Below, in pieces: positions 20,212-29,099 of a stretch of 36,199 nucleotides of DNA. The stretch's first letter is position 1. Each line of letters opens with the position of its first letter. A program made the position numbers and the translations under genes. The stretch comes from Heliocybe sulcata (lineage: Eukaryota > Basidiomycota > Agaricomycetes > Gloeophyllales > Gloeophyllaceae): NCBI GenBank assembly GCA_004369045.1, contig ML213512.1, positions 742,554-778,752 on the forward strand, written 5' to 3'. The notes beneath the pieces are model-generated. The model made no database searches and was not told the DNA's origin. It saw nothing but the letters and a program-made list of their open reading frames with translations.

Positions 20212-22210
20212 TCACACTCCACTACGCCTGCTGAAAGTCTGCGCTCTCGCAAACTAGCGATAGCTGAGGATGGAAGAAGACGCGCGGCTGAGAGGATTGC
20301 GGAGACGTATCGAGGGTGCAAGTGCGTTGTCTCATACTGTGTCTCGTTGCTGCGTGACTAATTATTCCTGTAGTAGTGCGAACACTACCTCGACTCAGCC
20401 TTTCCGCTTTCTTTGCCTGGCTCCCGCAGCCGTACGACAGACCGCGACTTCCAGTGTTGGACATTTCTCGCGCGCGCAGCGCGTCTTGTTGTCCTCGTTG
20501 TTCATTCACCCTGCCATTGCATGCCCGACGGCACTCGACAACGTGTTCGTCCTTCTCAGTCATGCCAGCAAGGCCGCCCAGCGTCTCCCATTGTCGTCGG
20601 CCACGCTACGGCCTTGTAACAATGCGGTAATTCAACACTGTATATATGGATCGACTCCCAGTGACCCGCGCCTCCTGCAGGCGTTGTCCTCCCTCGACCT
20701 CACACTTACTTGACCTGTTGGAAACCTGCGCATCCGCTGAGTGGCGATGGTTGAAGCTGGAAGAAGACGTGCTGCTGGGAGGATCGTGTGCAAGTACAAG
20801 TACGTTGTCTGGTGGTGTGTCTCGATGCTGCGCGGCTAATGACTCCGGCAGAGATGCGAGCACCATCTCGACCCGGGCTCTCCCACTCTTTTCGCCTGAC
20901 TTCCACATTCCTCCGACAAACCACGACCTCCGGGACTGTCCCGCGCTGGATGTCTCACACGCACAACGTGCTCTTGTCGTCGTCCTCCTTCTCCATCGAA
21001 CCCGGCCCTCGCCTCCCGCTGTCATCCGGCCACGCTACGGCCCTATGACGAGGCAGACATTTGACAATATGTATATGGATCGACTCCCGGTGACCCGCGC
21101 CTCCCGCAGGCGTTGTTTTCCCTCGACCTCGCACTTACTCGACCTGTTGGAAACCTGCGCATCTGCTGAGCAGCGATGGTTGACGATGGAAGAGGATGGC
21201 TGCTGAGGGGATCGTCGAGAAGTACAGGGCATGCCAGTGCGTTTTCTGGTGCTGCGTCTCGATGCTGCGTGACTAATTACTCCTGCAGGAATGCGAGCAC
21301 TATCTCGACTTGGGCCCTCCCGCTCTCTTGGCCTGACTTCCGCCTTCGGGGCTGTCCCGCGCTGAATGTCTCGTGCGCACAACGCGCTCTCGTCGTCGTC
21401 GTTCTTCTCCATCGAACCCCGCCCTCGCCTTCCCGACATGTCCGGACGACGTCTATCTCCCAGCGGCGGCGTGCTCCTCAGTCCTGCGGGTGAGGGCGCG
21501 CAGCGCCTCCCGCTGTCATCCGGCCACGCCACGGCCCTATGGCGAGGTAGCTATTCGACAATGTGTATATGAATCGTCTTCCGGTGACCCGCATCCCTTT
21601 CAGGCTTACGATACTTGCAGTACCGCGCTGTCACTGTCGTATTCGCCGCCTCGCCATCTTTCCAGCCTTGGACTATCTCTGCACGGATCGTCTTCCATGA
21701 CCAGTGGAGCCTGCGTACGCGGCACGTGCGCATGTCCATGATGTCACGCTCCCTTCGTCGACGATGTCGATATGGACCACAACCAGCAAAGACGGAGTTC
21801 TCGTCGTTTTCGAGGTCCATCCCGCAATCCTGCCATTTCCTTACTCGACGCTTTGTATACCTCTCGTCCTCGGCTGGTGTAGGCATCGGAGGAGCAGCGC
21901 GCCAGTGCAGTTTGCTGTCCTGCTCCGCTCGTCTCTGATGCCCTTCCAGCAACTGTCTACCCCACTGTAAACATAGCTCGCGGCGCGGCGATTGCCTTCA
22001 CTTGACGTGAACCTGCAAGCTCCCGACACCATCCACACACATGCCTCCTGCCATCGCCAGTCATTCGACAAAGTATAGACGCTCGGTCTTCCGACGCGTG
22101 CCTATCGGATGACCGGCGCTTCCAGCTGTTGTTGGCCGCACTACGGCTCTCTGACAAGGCGGCTACTTGACAATGTGCATATGGATCGTCTTCCGGTGAC
22201 CCGCGTATCC
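20212..22210 (+). repeat. Degenerate tandem array with intron-like signals
   Basis: A landmark reading roughly TATATGGATCGACTCCCAGT, followed by GACCCGC, recurs at about 20645, 21073, 21567 and 22180, each preceded by CCACGCTACGGCC-like sequence at about 20598, 21031, 21525 and 22136. Spacing is therefore about 428, 494 and 613 bp. A second landmark, CTCACACTT..GACCTGTTGGAAACC, appears at about 20700 and 21132 with a diverged version at 20212. The first three units hold GTACG/GTGCAAG-like donors, a CTAATTAC or CTAATGAC branch-like site and an acceptor before GTGCGAAC/ATGCGAGC. Frames in the units differ, so the array is not one protein. It seems to have arisen by tandem duplication of part of a spliced gene. 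Confidence 0.65.
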
Positions 22211-22662
22211 TTTCCCTACTGCGTCTCGTCGTCGTATATGCCATTGTGCCATCTTCATGCCGTGATCGTCCTCCAATGACGAGTGGCTGCCATCCTCTTT
22301 CTTAACACGTCTCGTCTTCCGGCGGTCTGGGTGTCGGCGTCCTCGCTTTCCTCGATGGGAACTCTGCGACGTGACCGCTGTGCAGCTCGGTTCTCACACG
22401 GCTCCCACCACTGTCTACAGCAATCAAACTCGCCGCCATCTTCACACATCGTGAACCTACAAGATGCACTGCCGGTGCTCGACGTGCTCGGCACTGTCCC
22501 CGTACATATCCCGCTTCGTAATTGTACCGCATATTGTTGCTCTGCACCTGCTCTGTAGCCGTAGCATAGTACGCTGCGTCTTACGTTGCATCTCCCTCGT
22601 ATCCTCGATGCACATACCCGCGGCTTGCAGTTTATATTATTTGAGGTCACCTGTATAATATA
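22211..22662. other. Diverged tail of the array
   Basis: A segment at about 22235-22280 (GATCGTCCTCCAATGACGAG) resembles 21650-21705 (GATCGTCTTCCATGACCAG), so this may be a further, shorter unit. The rest has no recognisable content. Confidence 0.35.
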
Positions 22663-22760
22663 GCATCCTTGGTCGAGTGGTATTATTGCCCGTCGTTATA
22701 ATCTGTATGTATTAATAGTTTACGTTTATCTAGAGGTCCTGTGTTCGAATCCCAGTAATG
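22663..22760 (+). ncRNA. tRNA-like sequence with Pol III A and B boxes
   Basis: TGGTCGAGTGG (22670-22680) fits the A-box consensus, and GTTCGAATCC (22743-22752) fits the B box apart from its first base. They are 73 nt apart, longer than in a plain tRNA, so an intron or insertion of roughly 25-30 nt would be needed. The TPsiC stem has one mismatch and the acceptor arms (GCATCCT against TAATGTC) pair poorly. It is more likely a tRNA pseudogene or a tRNA-derived SINE head than a working tRNA. No anticodon is assigned. Confidence 0.35.
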
Positions 22761-23093
22761 TCGCTTGTATTGTAGCATTGTGTGCAGTAATAGTTGCGTA
22801 GGTAACTAGACTAATAATAGACTGATAATAATAGGATAGAGTGATGAAATAAGCGTCCCGAAAGAGTATCGGCGATAAAACCGATCTTTTTTCGCCCATG
22901 GCGATCAGGTCCAGCGAGCCTGCCTAGGCCTTGCAAGGACCTCTGTCGGCCTTGGCGGTCCCTTGCAAGGTCCATTGCAAGGTCCATTGCAATAAATAAC
23001 TGATCTATTGCGATGCATCGGAAGGTCTCTCGGCATTGGCGCCTTGTATGGCCTTGCAAGGCCTTGCAAGGCTCCGCGGAAATTTCCGACAAT

Positions 23094-24166
23094 AGCTTCA
23101 CGTAGATGACGGAAAGGGTTTCAGAGTCAAGGTAGGAATATGACACAAGGGTCGCTAAGCAGGTCTGTTCAAAGGTCCGTGTAGCTGAGCGCGTCCTACG
23201 AGTGACTACTTCACATATTCGAGATGAGGTCACATCGGTTCACACTTTGGACTGTTTGATGTATTCAGACTGTCGAAGATCTTTGTATTCTTAGCCAGAT
23301 CACATCTGTTCGGACCTGAGCTATTCAAGGTGTTCAGATCACGCGACTATCTTTGTATTCTCGGGCACCTCACATCTGTTCGCACTAGCGTACAGATATA
23401 CGCTGAACGCAGTGAGCTGCACCGTAAAGCCTTACAAAAGTGATGAGTATCACCGAATCTTGATCAATCTCGTCTATATGAAGCTTCAACGAATCGTACA
23501 GTAATATATCTATCACCGCGTGGTTCTCAAGCTGTCACGGAAATGCAATAAAACGCTAAGCATGCTGCTAATAAATAGCTTAATTCTTCGTCGAGTACTT
23601 GTCCTATCCAAGAGTTGTGATCAGCAGCTGAATTAACTTGGTGGATCGAATATTGATCTCCTCTTCGTTCTGTGCTTGTCATGCAGAACATCGCATGACA
23701 TACCTAAGTATATAAATAATTGCGAAATATTCTTGGTTTCTTTGAGTACATGCCATCGACTTTCTTGCCCTCCTTGGTCTGAGGAAGACGCTGAATCGTG
23801 GTGTCGACTCTGCTGAGCGACCTCTGAGTTTCCGGGGTCATGGGCAGTCAGGCCGGCCTCTAACTTGGCGCCTACTAGTTCTCCAGCTCATGGCAAGTCT
23901 TCCAAGTCGGAAGGAGTACAGTAACCACGAAATATTCGGGCAACCTGCAAGTATAGCACCGGAAATATTCAAGCCACTTGAGAGCCGTGTCAAAGAGAAG
24001 GCACCCTGCCTCTGCCGATCTCAGTGAACTCCGCTGCTCCATTTGTGCAAGTACTGCGGTGCGCCAGACCAATTCCTTTCCCCGAGCCTCAAGAATTATT
24101 CGGACGAGCATCACGCAGTCGCTCGCACTACGCCCGTGTTTCCAAGGCCGAGGTCTGAGCGATACT
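23094..24166. other. Intergenic between repeat island and transporter
   Basis: Holds the 70-bp tandem repeat (listed separately) and AT-richer DNA without convincing genes. A plus frame running from 23978 into the transporter is taken as leader, because its first 63 codons look unlike a transporter N-terminus. Confidence 0.4.
23231..23400 (+). repeat. 70-bp tandem repeat, about 2.4 units
   Basis: Units begin at 23231 (CACATCGGTTCACAC), 23301 (CACATCTGTTCGGAC) and 23371 (CACATCTGTTCGCAC), exactly 70 bp apart, and the first two share ATCTTTGTATTCT near their ends. The leading 15-mer of unit 2 is identical to 16916-16930 on the other side of the repeat island. Confidence 0.75.
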
Positions 24167-25747
24167 ATGCAGGCTCCGAAGGTCATTCCGACCGTGCTCG
24201 ACTTCACCAAGAAGCCGAGCCATTCTGCGTCATCCAGCTTCCTGCAATTGCGAGGGGACGCGAACGCAACTTCCAGAGCGGAGAGCATAAGTGACGTGGC
24301 AAGAGTAGAGACCGTAGAGTCTTCTGCCACCGAAAATGAGCCCGTTGACGATCCGGAGCTTAAGCTACCCAAGCTTAAATCGCTCGCTATCATCATTCTC
24401 ACGAATGCACTCCTGCAGGTCTGTAATTCCCTCATTGTATTCATTCTCGCTGACACCTGGGCAGGTGTCTTTCTTCATTATCGTCTCCTCCTCCAGTGAG
24501 TATGCAGCCTCGCTGGGCGGTACAGCAACATTTTCCGGTCTTGTGATCGGTATACCCACTGTGTTTTCTGGTCTGACGCTTATCCCTCTGATGAAACTTG
24601 ACGAAGGTAGAGTGACTTCAGCACTCTCGCAAGGAATAAGGTGCCAACTCATTTATTTCCAGGTGTCTACAAACGCCCACTGCATTTGGCATGTGCAGCC
24701 AGCGTACTTGGAAACATGCTCTACGGCCTTGCCTACAAAGCGCGCTTCCTATACCTCATCCTGATATCCCGCATGGTCCTCGGTGTATCCTTCGCATTCT
24801 GGATGTACTGCAAGCGCTACTGCTCAGATCCGCGGATCGTCGGCGTACGTCGTCGAACTGCACTGGCCGGGTGGCTCGTCGTCGGCCAAGGCTCTGGTTT
24901 CAGTGTCGGACCGTTCCTCGGCGGATTGCTATACCGCGTAGGATTCAAAAACGAAGTATTCAACGGGTATACTAGTCCAGGATGGCTGATGTCCGCTGTG
25001 TGGCTCGCCTTCTGGGTCGCGGTAGCCCTTGTCTTCGAGGACGTCAAGGCCACTCCGCCTCCTCCACCTCGTACGACCGAGATCGAGTTAAGCGATGTGA
25101 CTAGTGCATCGGACCCTGCCCCCCCATCGCCCAGAAATACAGACCGCGACGAACCGAAAATGACGTTGCAGCGCTGGGGTGTCGTCGTGTGCATGTGCTG
25201 GTACGCCATGACGTGCTTCTTCATCCTCGGTGCATGGGAAGCCAACATCCCCGTCTACACGGGGGCAAAGTTTCACTACTCGCCCTTCGCTGCCGGTAAT
25301 CTCATCGCTCTCGGCGGTATCACCACTTTCCCCTTCCTGTTCGCAAACCTCTTCCTGGCCCGGCGGGTGCAGGACCGTCACACACTGGCTGTCGGCTCAG
25401 CCATCGGTTTAGCGGGGTTGTTGATCATGATTGCGTTCCTCCAGACCGACACGGTCCAATTCGGGACACTATACTTCTGCTGGTTCCTCGTGGCCCTCGG
25501 GTTTAACCTCGCCAGCACTGTCACGCTTAGCTTGCTTTCGAAGCAGCTTCCTGGAGAGTGGAACGGACGGATTAGTTTGGCGATACAGTACAGCAACTAC
25601 ACCGGGCGAGTTACGGGAGCTGTCTGGGGCGGTGCCGGTGTTAAAGTGGGGATGCTCAATTATCTTGGTCTGCAGATTGCAATCGTCGGGATTGGGGCTG
25701 TCATGTTCTTGACGCTATGGAGGGACTTGAAGGCCAAGACGGGTTAA
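24167..25747 (+). CDS. Major facilitator superfamily (MFS) transporter
   Basis: A polytopic membrane protein likely to move a small solute by proton coupling; substrate unknown. Exons 24167-24418, 24465-24606 and 24663-25747 (introns 46 and 56 nt) give 492 aa, near the usual MFS length. About 65 hydrophilic residues precede the first membrane segment (LKSLAIIILTNALLQVSFFI). Later segments include LGGTATFSGLVIGIPTVFSG, HLACAASVLGNMLYGLAY, YLILISRMVLGVSFAFW and the Gly-rich GWLVVGQGSGFSVGPFLGG, which fits the glycine-rich TM5 region. A charged loop with PPPPPRTTEIELSD.. separates the two halves. The second half ends MFLTLWRDLKAKTG. Overall it resembles the CLN7/MFSD8-like and SPX-MFS branch of fungal MFS proteins, but no SPX domain is present. 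Confidence 0.85.
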
Positions 25748-26515
25748 CGGTCCTTGCACAATCATGTCATACTGGTCCTTCCGCACTCAATGCATGATGA
25801 GTGTATCTGACCTGTCACAGGCGTCGATTGCAAAGGCGGAGACCATGAGGGCATCCATAATGACCATTAACGAGGGCATTATGTTAGCCCAACGGTTGAT
25901 AGATAGTATGTCTGCTCGAAAGTCAACCGTTCAACCGTCCCGATCAAGACGATCGATGATCCCTTCAACACATACGTCGTAGACTCCTAGCTGCATAAAT
26001 AAAGTCGGCGGGGAACAGCGCAGTGAAGCTGATTAGCCTGACCCGCTCATAATGGTATTCCAGATGGAAGAGCGCCCTGGGGAGAGCAGGTCTGCCACCA
26101 GAAAGGCAGACAGGCACCGTGTTTCGATACGAGAGCTATGACCAACATGGCTGCGTCTCTTAATACGCCGTCTGCACTGATTCTTCACTTCCTACAAGCG
26201 TGAGCAGCAATTGCCACCAAATTAGGCGGTACCACGATTCCTGGTGGAACAACGTCCTTCATCTACGCTTCTCTCGGTCCTGGACAACTATCGTCAAGAG
26301 CTGGTGCCAAGATGAGTCTATAATATGTCCGAAAGGATCCTTGTAAATAATTATACCATGGAGTGCGCGAGGCGGGCCTCAACGCCACAACCCTGATGGC
26401 CAAAGGGGGCCGGCATCAGCCGAAGCTCCTGATCGATAACACAACTGAACCAGCTCGCCTGCATCTTTCCAACACTCGCGCATGACCATCAACGTGAACC
26501 TCTCCACCGCACAAA
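25748..26515. other. Intergenic
   Basis: Probably the 3' end of the transporter transcript and then the start of cassette copy 2 at about 26380. A 72-codon plus frame (25764-25982) has no features of a real protein. Confidence 0.4.
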
Positions 26516-26959
26516 ATGCCCATTCTGGTCAGCTTTAGCTCACTGCCACCTCGTCTGCGCCGGAAGGCGTACATCCCCGAAGGACTAACACCGGAGGGCT
26601 TCGTGGAGATTGACGAACAGGAGAGCTCGGGAGGAGCCACGGAGGGAGGACCAGCGGCGGCCGGGGCGAGCAACGGAGGAGCGGTTGTCGCTCATGGCAT
26701 TGCGGCACCAACGGTATCTTCCAGCGCTGTACGTTGCCGCTCAATGAGCGATACAGTTTTCGACATGACTAGGTATGGTCGTTAAATTAATCCATTTCAG
26801 ATCAATCAAACCACCAACCCCATGCAAATTGCGCGCAACCATGCCATAGGCTTGGTTCGGCAAGCGAATATGGGGCCACCGCCGGGCTACGATTTATACT
26901 TCGAACATCTGCCGGCCTATGGCGAGGTGCCGATGCGACCTCCTCCTTATAGTCTATAA
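26516..26959 (+). CDS. Gene A, copy 2: small unknown protein
   Basis: Exons 26516-26728 and 26801-26959 across a 72-nt GTACGT..TTTCAG intron, phase 0, give 123 aa. Exon 1: MPILVSFSSLPPRLRRKAYI, then LTPEGFVEIDEQ and a Gly/Ala-rich linker. Exon 2: QIARNHAIGLVRQANMGPPP then GYDLYFEHLPAYGEVPMRPP and YSL. Without splicing the frame ends shortly after the donor. Exon 2 is preserved in length and mostly in protein sequence in copy 1, which supports it as coding. No signal peptide, membrane span or known motif. Family not recognised. Confidence 0.55.
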
Positions 26960-27541
26960 ATAAAGGGCGTCTACGCCGCTCGTATATCGTTGATACGAAG
27001 GAAAGAAACAGTGAGGATTGACAATGACTCCCGCACTGAATATTGCTGATGTCTTCGCTGTCAAGAGCATCGGTGGCATTCAGGCTGACTGGAGTTGAAT
27101 GCGCGTTATCTCCTTTTATTGTGTAATGTATCGCTGTGAATTGAGCTTGCTTGGCTCTCCAGTGCGAGCTCGGACCAATTTAGTGCATGCGGCTTGGATA
27201 GCGTGTATAGTCGTCGCAAGTGCCGTCCCTGCTCTACCTGTGCCACAATCTCGACATGGCTCTGAGCACGAGGGAGAACACCTTTTCCAACCCAAGACAT
27301 GGATCGGCCATCGCCCACTTATACTATTACAACATTGATTAGCTGAGACCATCCATAATCGCGATGCATCCACAGCCACCTTATTATTCTTCCCTTGCAT
27401 GACCACACAAAGGCCAAAGCCACAATGACCGGCATTTGCCGAGCGTGGTTATAAGCCACGACTGTGGCACCAGCAAACGCGTCTTCCACCTCCACCACAC
27501 TCACTCTTGACGCGTCGACTCCTGACCATCGTCACTGTAGT
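26960..27541. other. Spacer between genes A and B in copy 2
   Basis: Alignable with 7834-8404 in copy 1. It probably holds the gene A 3' end and the gene B promoter and leader, including the conserved AAAGCCACAATGACCGGCAT start-like sequence near 27418-27437 (copy 1: 8288-8307). Confidence 0.45.
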
Positions 27542-28140
27542 ATGGGGAACTACCCGATAAAATGGAGCCGGAAACCATATGGTCGAGAACTGAGCGTTCT
27601 CCACGCGACGCCAATCCCGAAATACACTGGGGATGTGGGGAATGCGGAGGACGGCGGATGGGTCTGGAAGATGGCAGCACTCCCTGTGGAGAACAACGGA
27701 CCCGCCATAGAGCATAAAAAGGCCTCTTCGATCAACGAGGCAGCGGCGTCATCCACGAGGTATGCGACGCCCCCCGCCGTGCCACATCCTGTGACACCTG
27801 TTGGGATGACCGAGCCTACCAATGAGGAGCACTCTGATGCGATGGTGAACCAATTTCATGCCACAGCCGGTGAACAAGGGGGCCAGACGTGGGGAGCAGG
27901 AACCGCAGACCAAGTGGTATGTCGTCCATCCACCGGCGAGCGAGATAACATCTAAGATTTGGTGGTTAGGCGCAGCCTCAGTCAGTAACGCAAAACACCA
28001 ACCCTGCCCAGGGAGCCACTTCCGCGCCCGTATGGGACCATGACGAATACGATATGGAAGAGGATGACATCTCCGAGATGGACGATTCCTCGGAATACAT
28101 GTACGAGTCCGAAGTAGATTCTGATGGCTCGGATGCTTGA
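27542..28140 (+). CDS. Gene B, copy 2: unknown protein with acidic C-terminal tail
   Basis: Exons 27542-27916 and 27970-28140 around a 53-nt GTATGT..GTTAG intron give 181 aa, against 183 in copy 1. The N-terminus MGNYPIKWSRKPYGRELSVL and the tail SSEYMYESEVDSDGSDA are nearly unchanged, while the middle (Ala/Glu/Thr/Pro-rich) has diverged. Donor and acceptor positions are the same and exon 2 is 171 nt in both. Conservation of frame, splice sites and both ends, with a variable middle, points to protein-level constraint in both copies. An alternative 5' mini-exon (MTGICRA) at about 27425 could be spliced to the AG just before TATGGGG, as in copy 1. Function unknown. Confidence 0.6.
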
Positions 28141-29099
28141 ATGGGAACTTCGGCGCCGTAGCGAAGTCGGGAGCATAAGTGAGCAAGTCATGTTACATCC
28201 GACGACTTGATAATGATGTGTTAATGCCGAGTCTAGGGACAGGAGCGTCTACGAAAAGCTGAGTGTTGAAGCTAGGGATATGAGGCTCTCTGGCGCTTGG
28301 AAAATGCCAGATACGTCGGGTGCTAAGGCATGGTGTTGAGCTTGCAATGATTTACTACGTTTCTGAATGTTTACCTTCCATTAAAAATGATGCTTGTCTC
28401 TCGTGGGACAAGTGGGCCGGTGAATGCAGCTCGTCTCATGGGTTCACGAAGTAGACTGAGCGCGTCAAGGCCTCTAAGCATCCTATCGTTTCGGATCCTG
28501 GTTGCCAACAGTATCAAGGCCGTTGCAGCCGACAGTGCAATGCACTGGAAGATCCTCGCCGTCCGGCACTGCGTACGGAAAATCGGCGCATGGTCAACCA
28601 GTGAAGCTCAGGCAAACCCGGTTTACAGGAGCCTGCGTTGAAAAACTCTCCCGGTTTGAAAGAGCCCGCGCTTTCTTACATCCACCTGTCCCATCCAGAT
28701 GAGTCGTTGCAGTTCTTTTACAGAGGCAAGACCAGACATGCACAAGACAGAAAGGCTGCATTTCCTTCCCAAGACTGCATAGTCGGCGAAGCTTCATGAA
28801 AGCGAACAGCGAGGTCCAAGCATACCAGTGATATCGATGTGGGTCCAGGACGCGGGTCGCGTCGAAGTGTGTGTGGCCCTGTTTGCTGTGGCCTCTCGCC
28901 CACCGACCGACGGCCTGGAAGTTCTGACAGGAGGAGCGAATATGCACTCTCTACCAATGCCAAACGGACAAACAGCCAGGTCAATATACTAATACACAAG
29001 TGGGTATGCTACAAATATACATTGAGAGACATGACCAAGGTGCATATGCTACAATCAAGACTTCTTGCGAAAAGCCATGCCGAAATATCACGGCGCCGC
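28141..29099. other. Cassette 3' flank and intergenic
   Basis: To about 28810 this is the 3' flank of cassette copy 2. The remainder up to 29100 is downstream of the DNA polymerase gene. No further gene is supported. Confidence 0.4.

Larger units (their letters stand above)
18662..23093. mobile_element. Candidate 4.43-kb element with TIR-like ends and palindromic subterminal clusters
   Basis: ATTGTCGGAAAT at 18662-18673 is the exact complement of ATTTCCGACAAT at 23082-23093. Just inside both ends are the 10-bp palindromes CATTGCAATG and CCTTGCAAGG (left at 18771-18791; right CCTTGCAAGG at 22929, 22961, 23052 and 23062, with CCATTGCAA words between). Short inverted ends with clustered subterminal motifs are typical of DNA transposons such as hAT elements. 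I found no transposase and no target-site duplication, so it would be non-autonomous or decayed. The interior carries the tandem array and a tRNA-like sequence. Confidence 0.4.
26380..28810 (+). repeat. Cassette duplication, copy 2 (genes A and B)
   Basis: Direct-oriented partner of 7265-9670, displaced by about 19.1 kb. It keeps both gene A and gene B open, so it is closer to the original state for gene A. The MFS gene, the paralogue pair and the repeat island lie between the copies. Confidence 0.8.

Noticed and set aside
16886-23400. CRISPR-like array or bacterial repeat system
   Set aside because: The repeats are inverted, tandem or long-unit repeats in a fungal genome, without short regularly spaced direct repeats and unique spacers.
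26773-26800. 28-nt intron in gene A suggested by AGGTATGG..TTTCAG
   Set aside because: Too short for spliceosomal removal and out of phase; the 72-nt intron from 26729 keeps frame.
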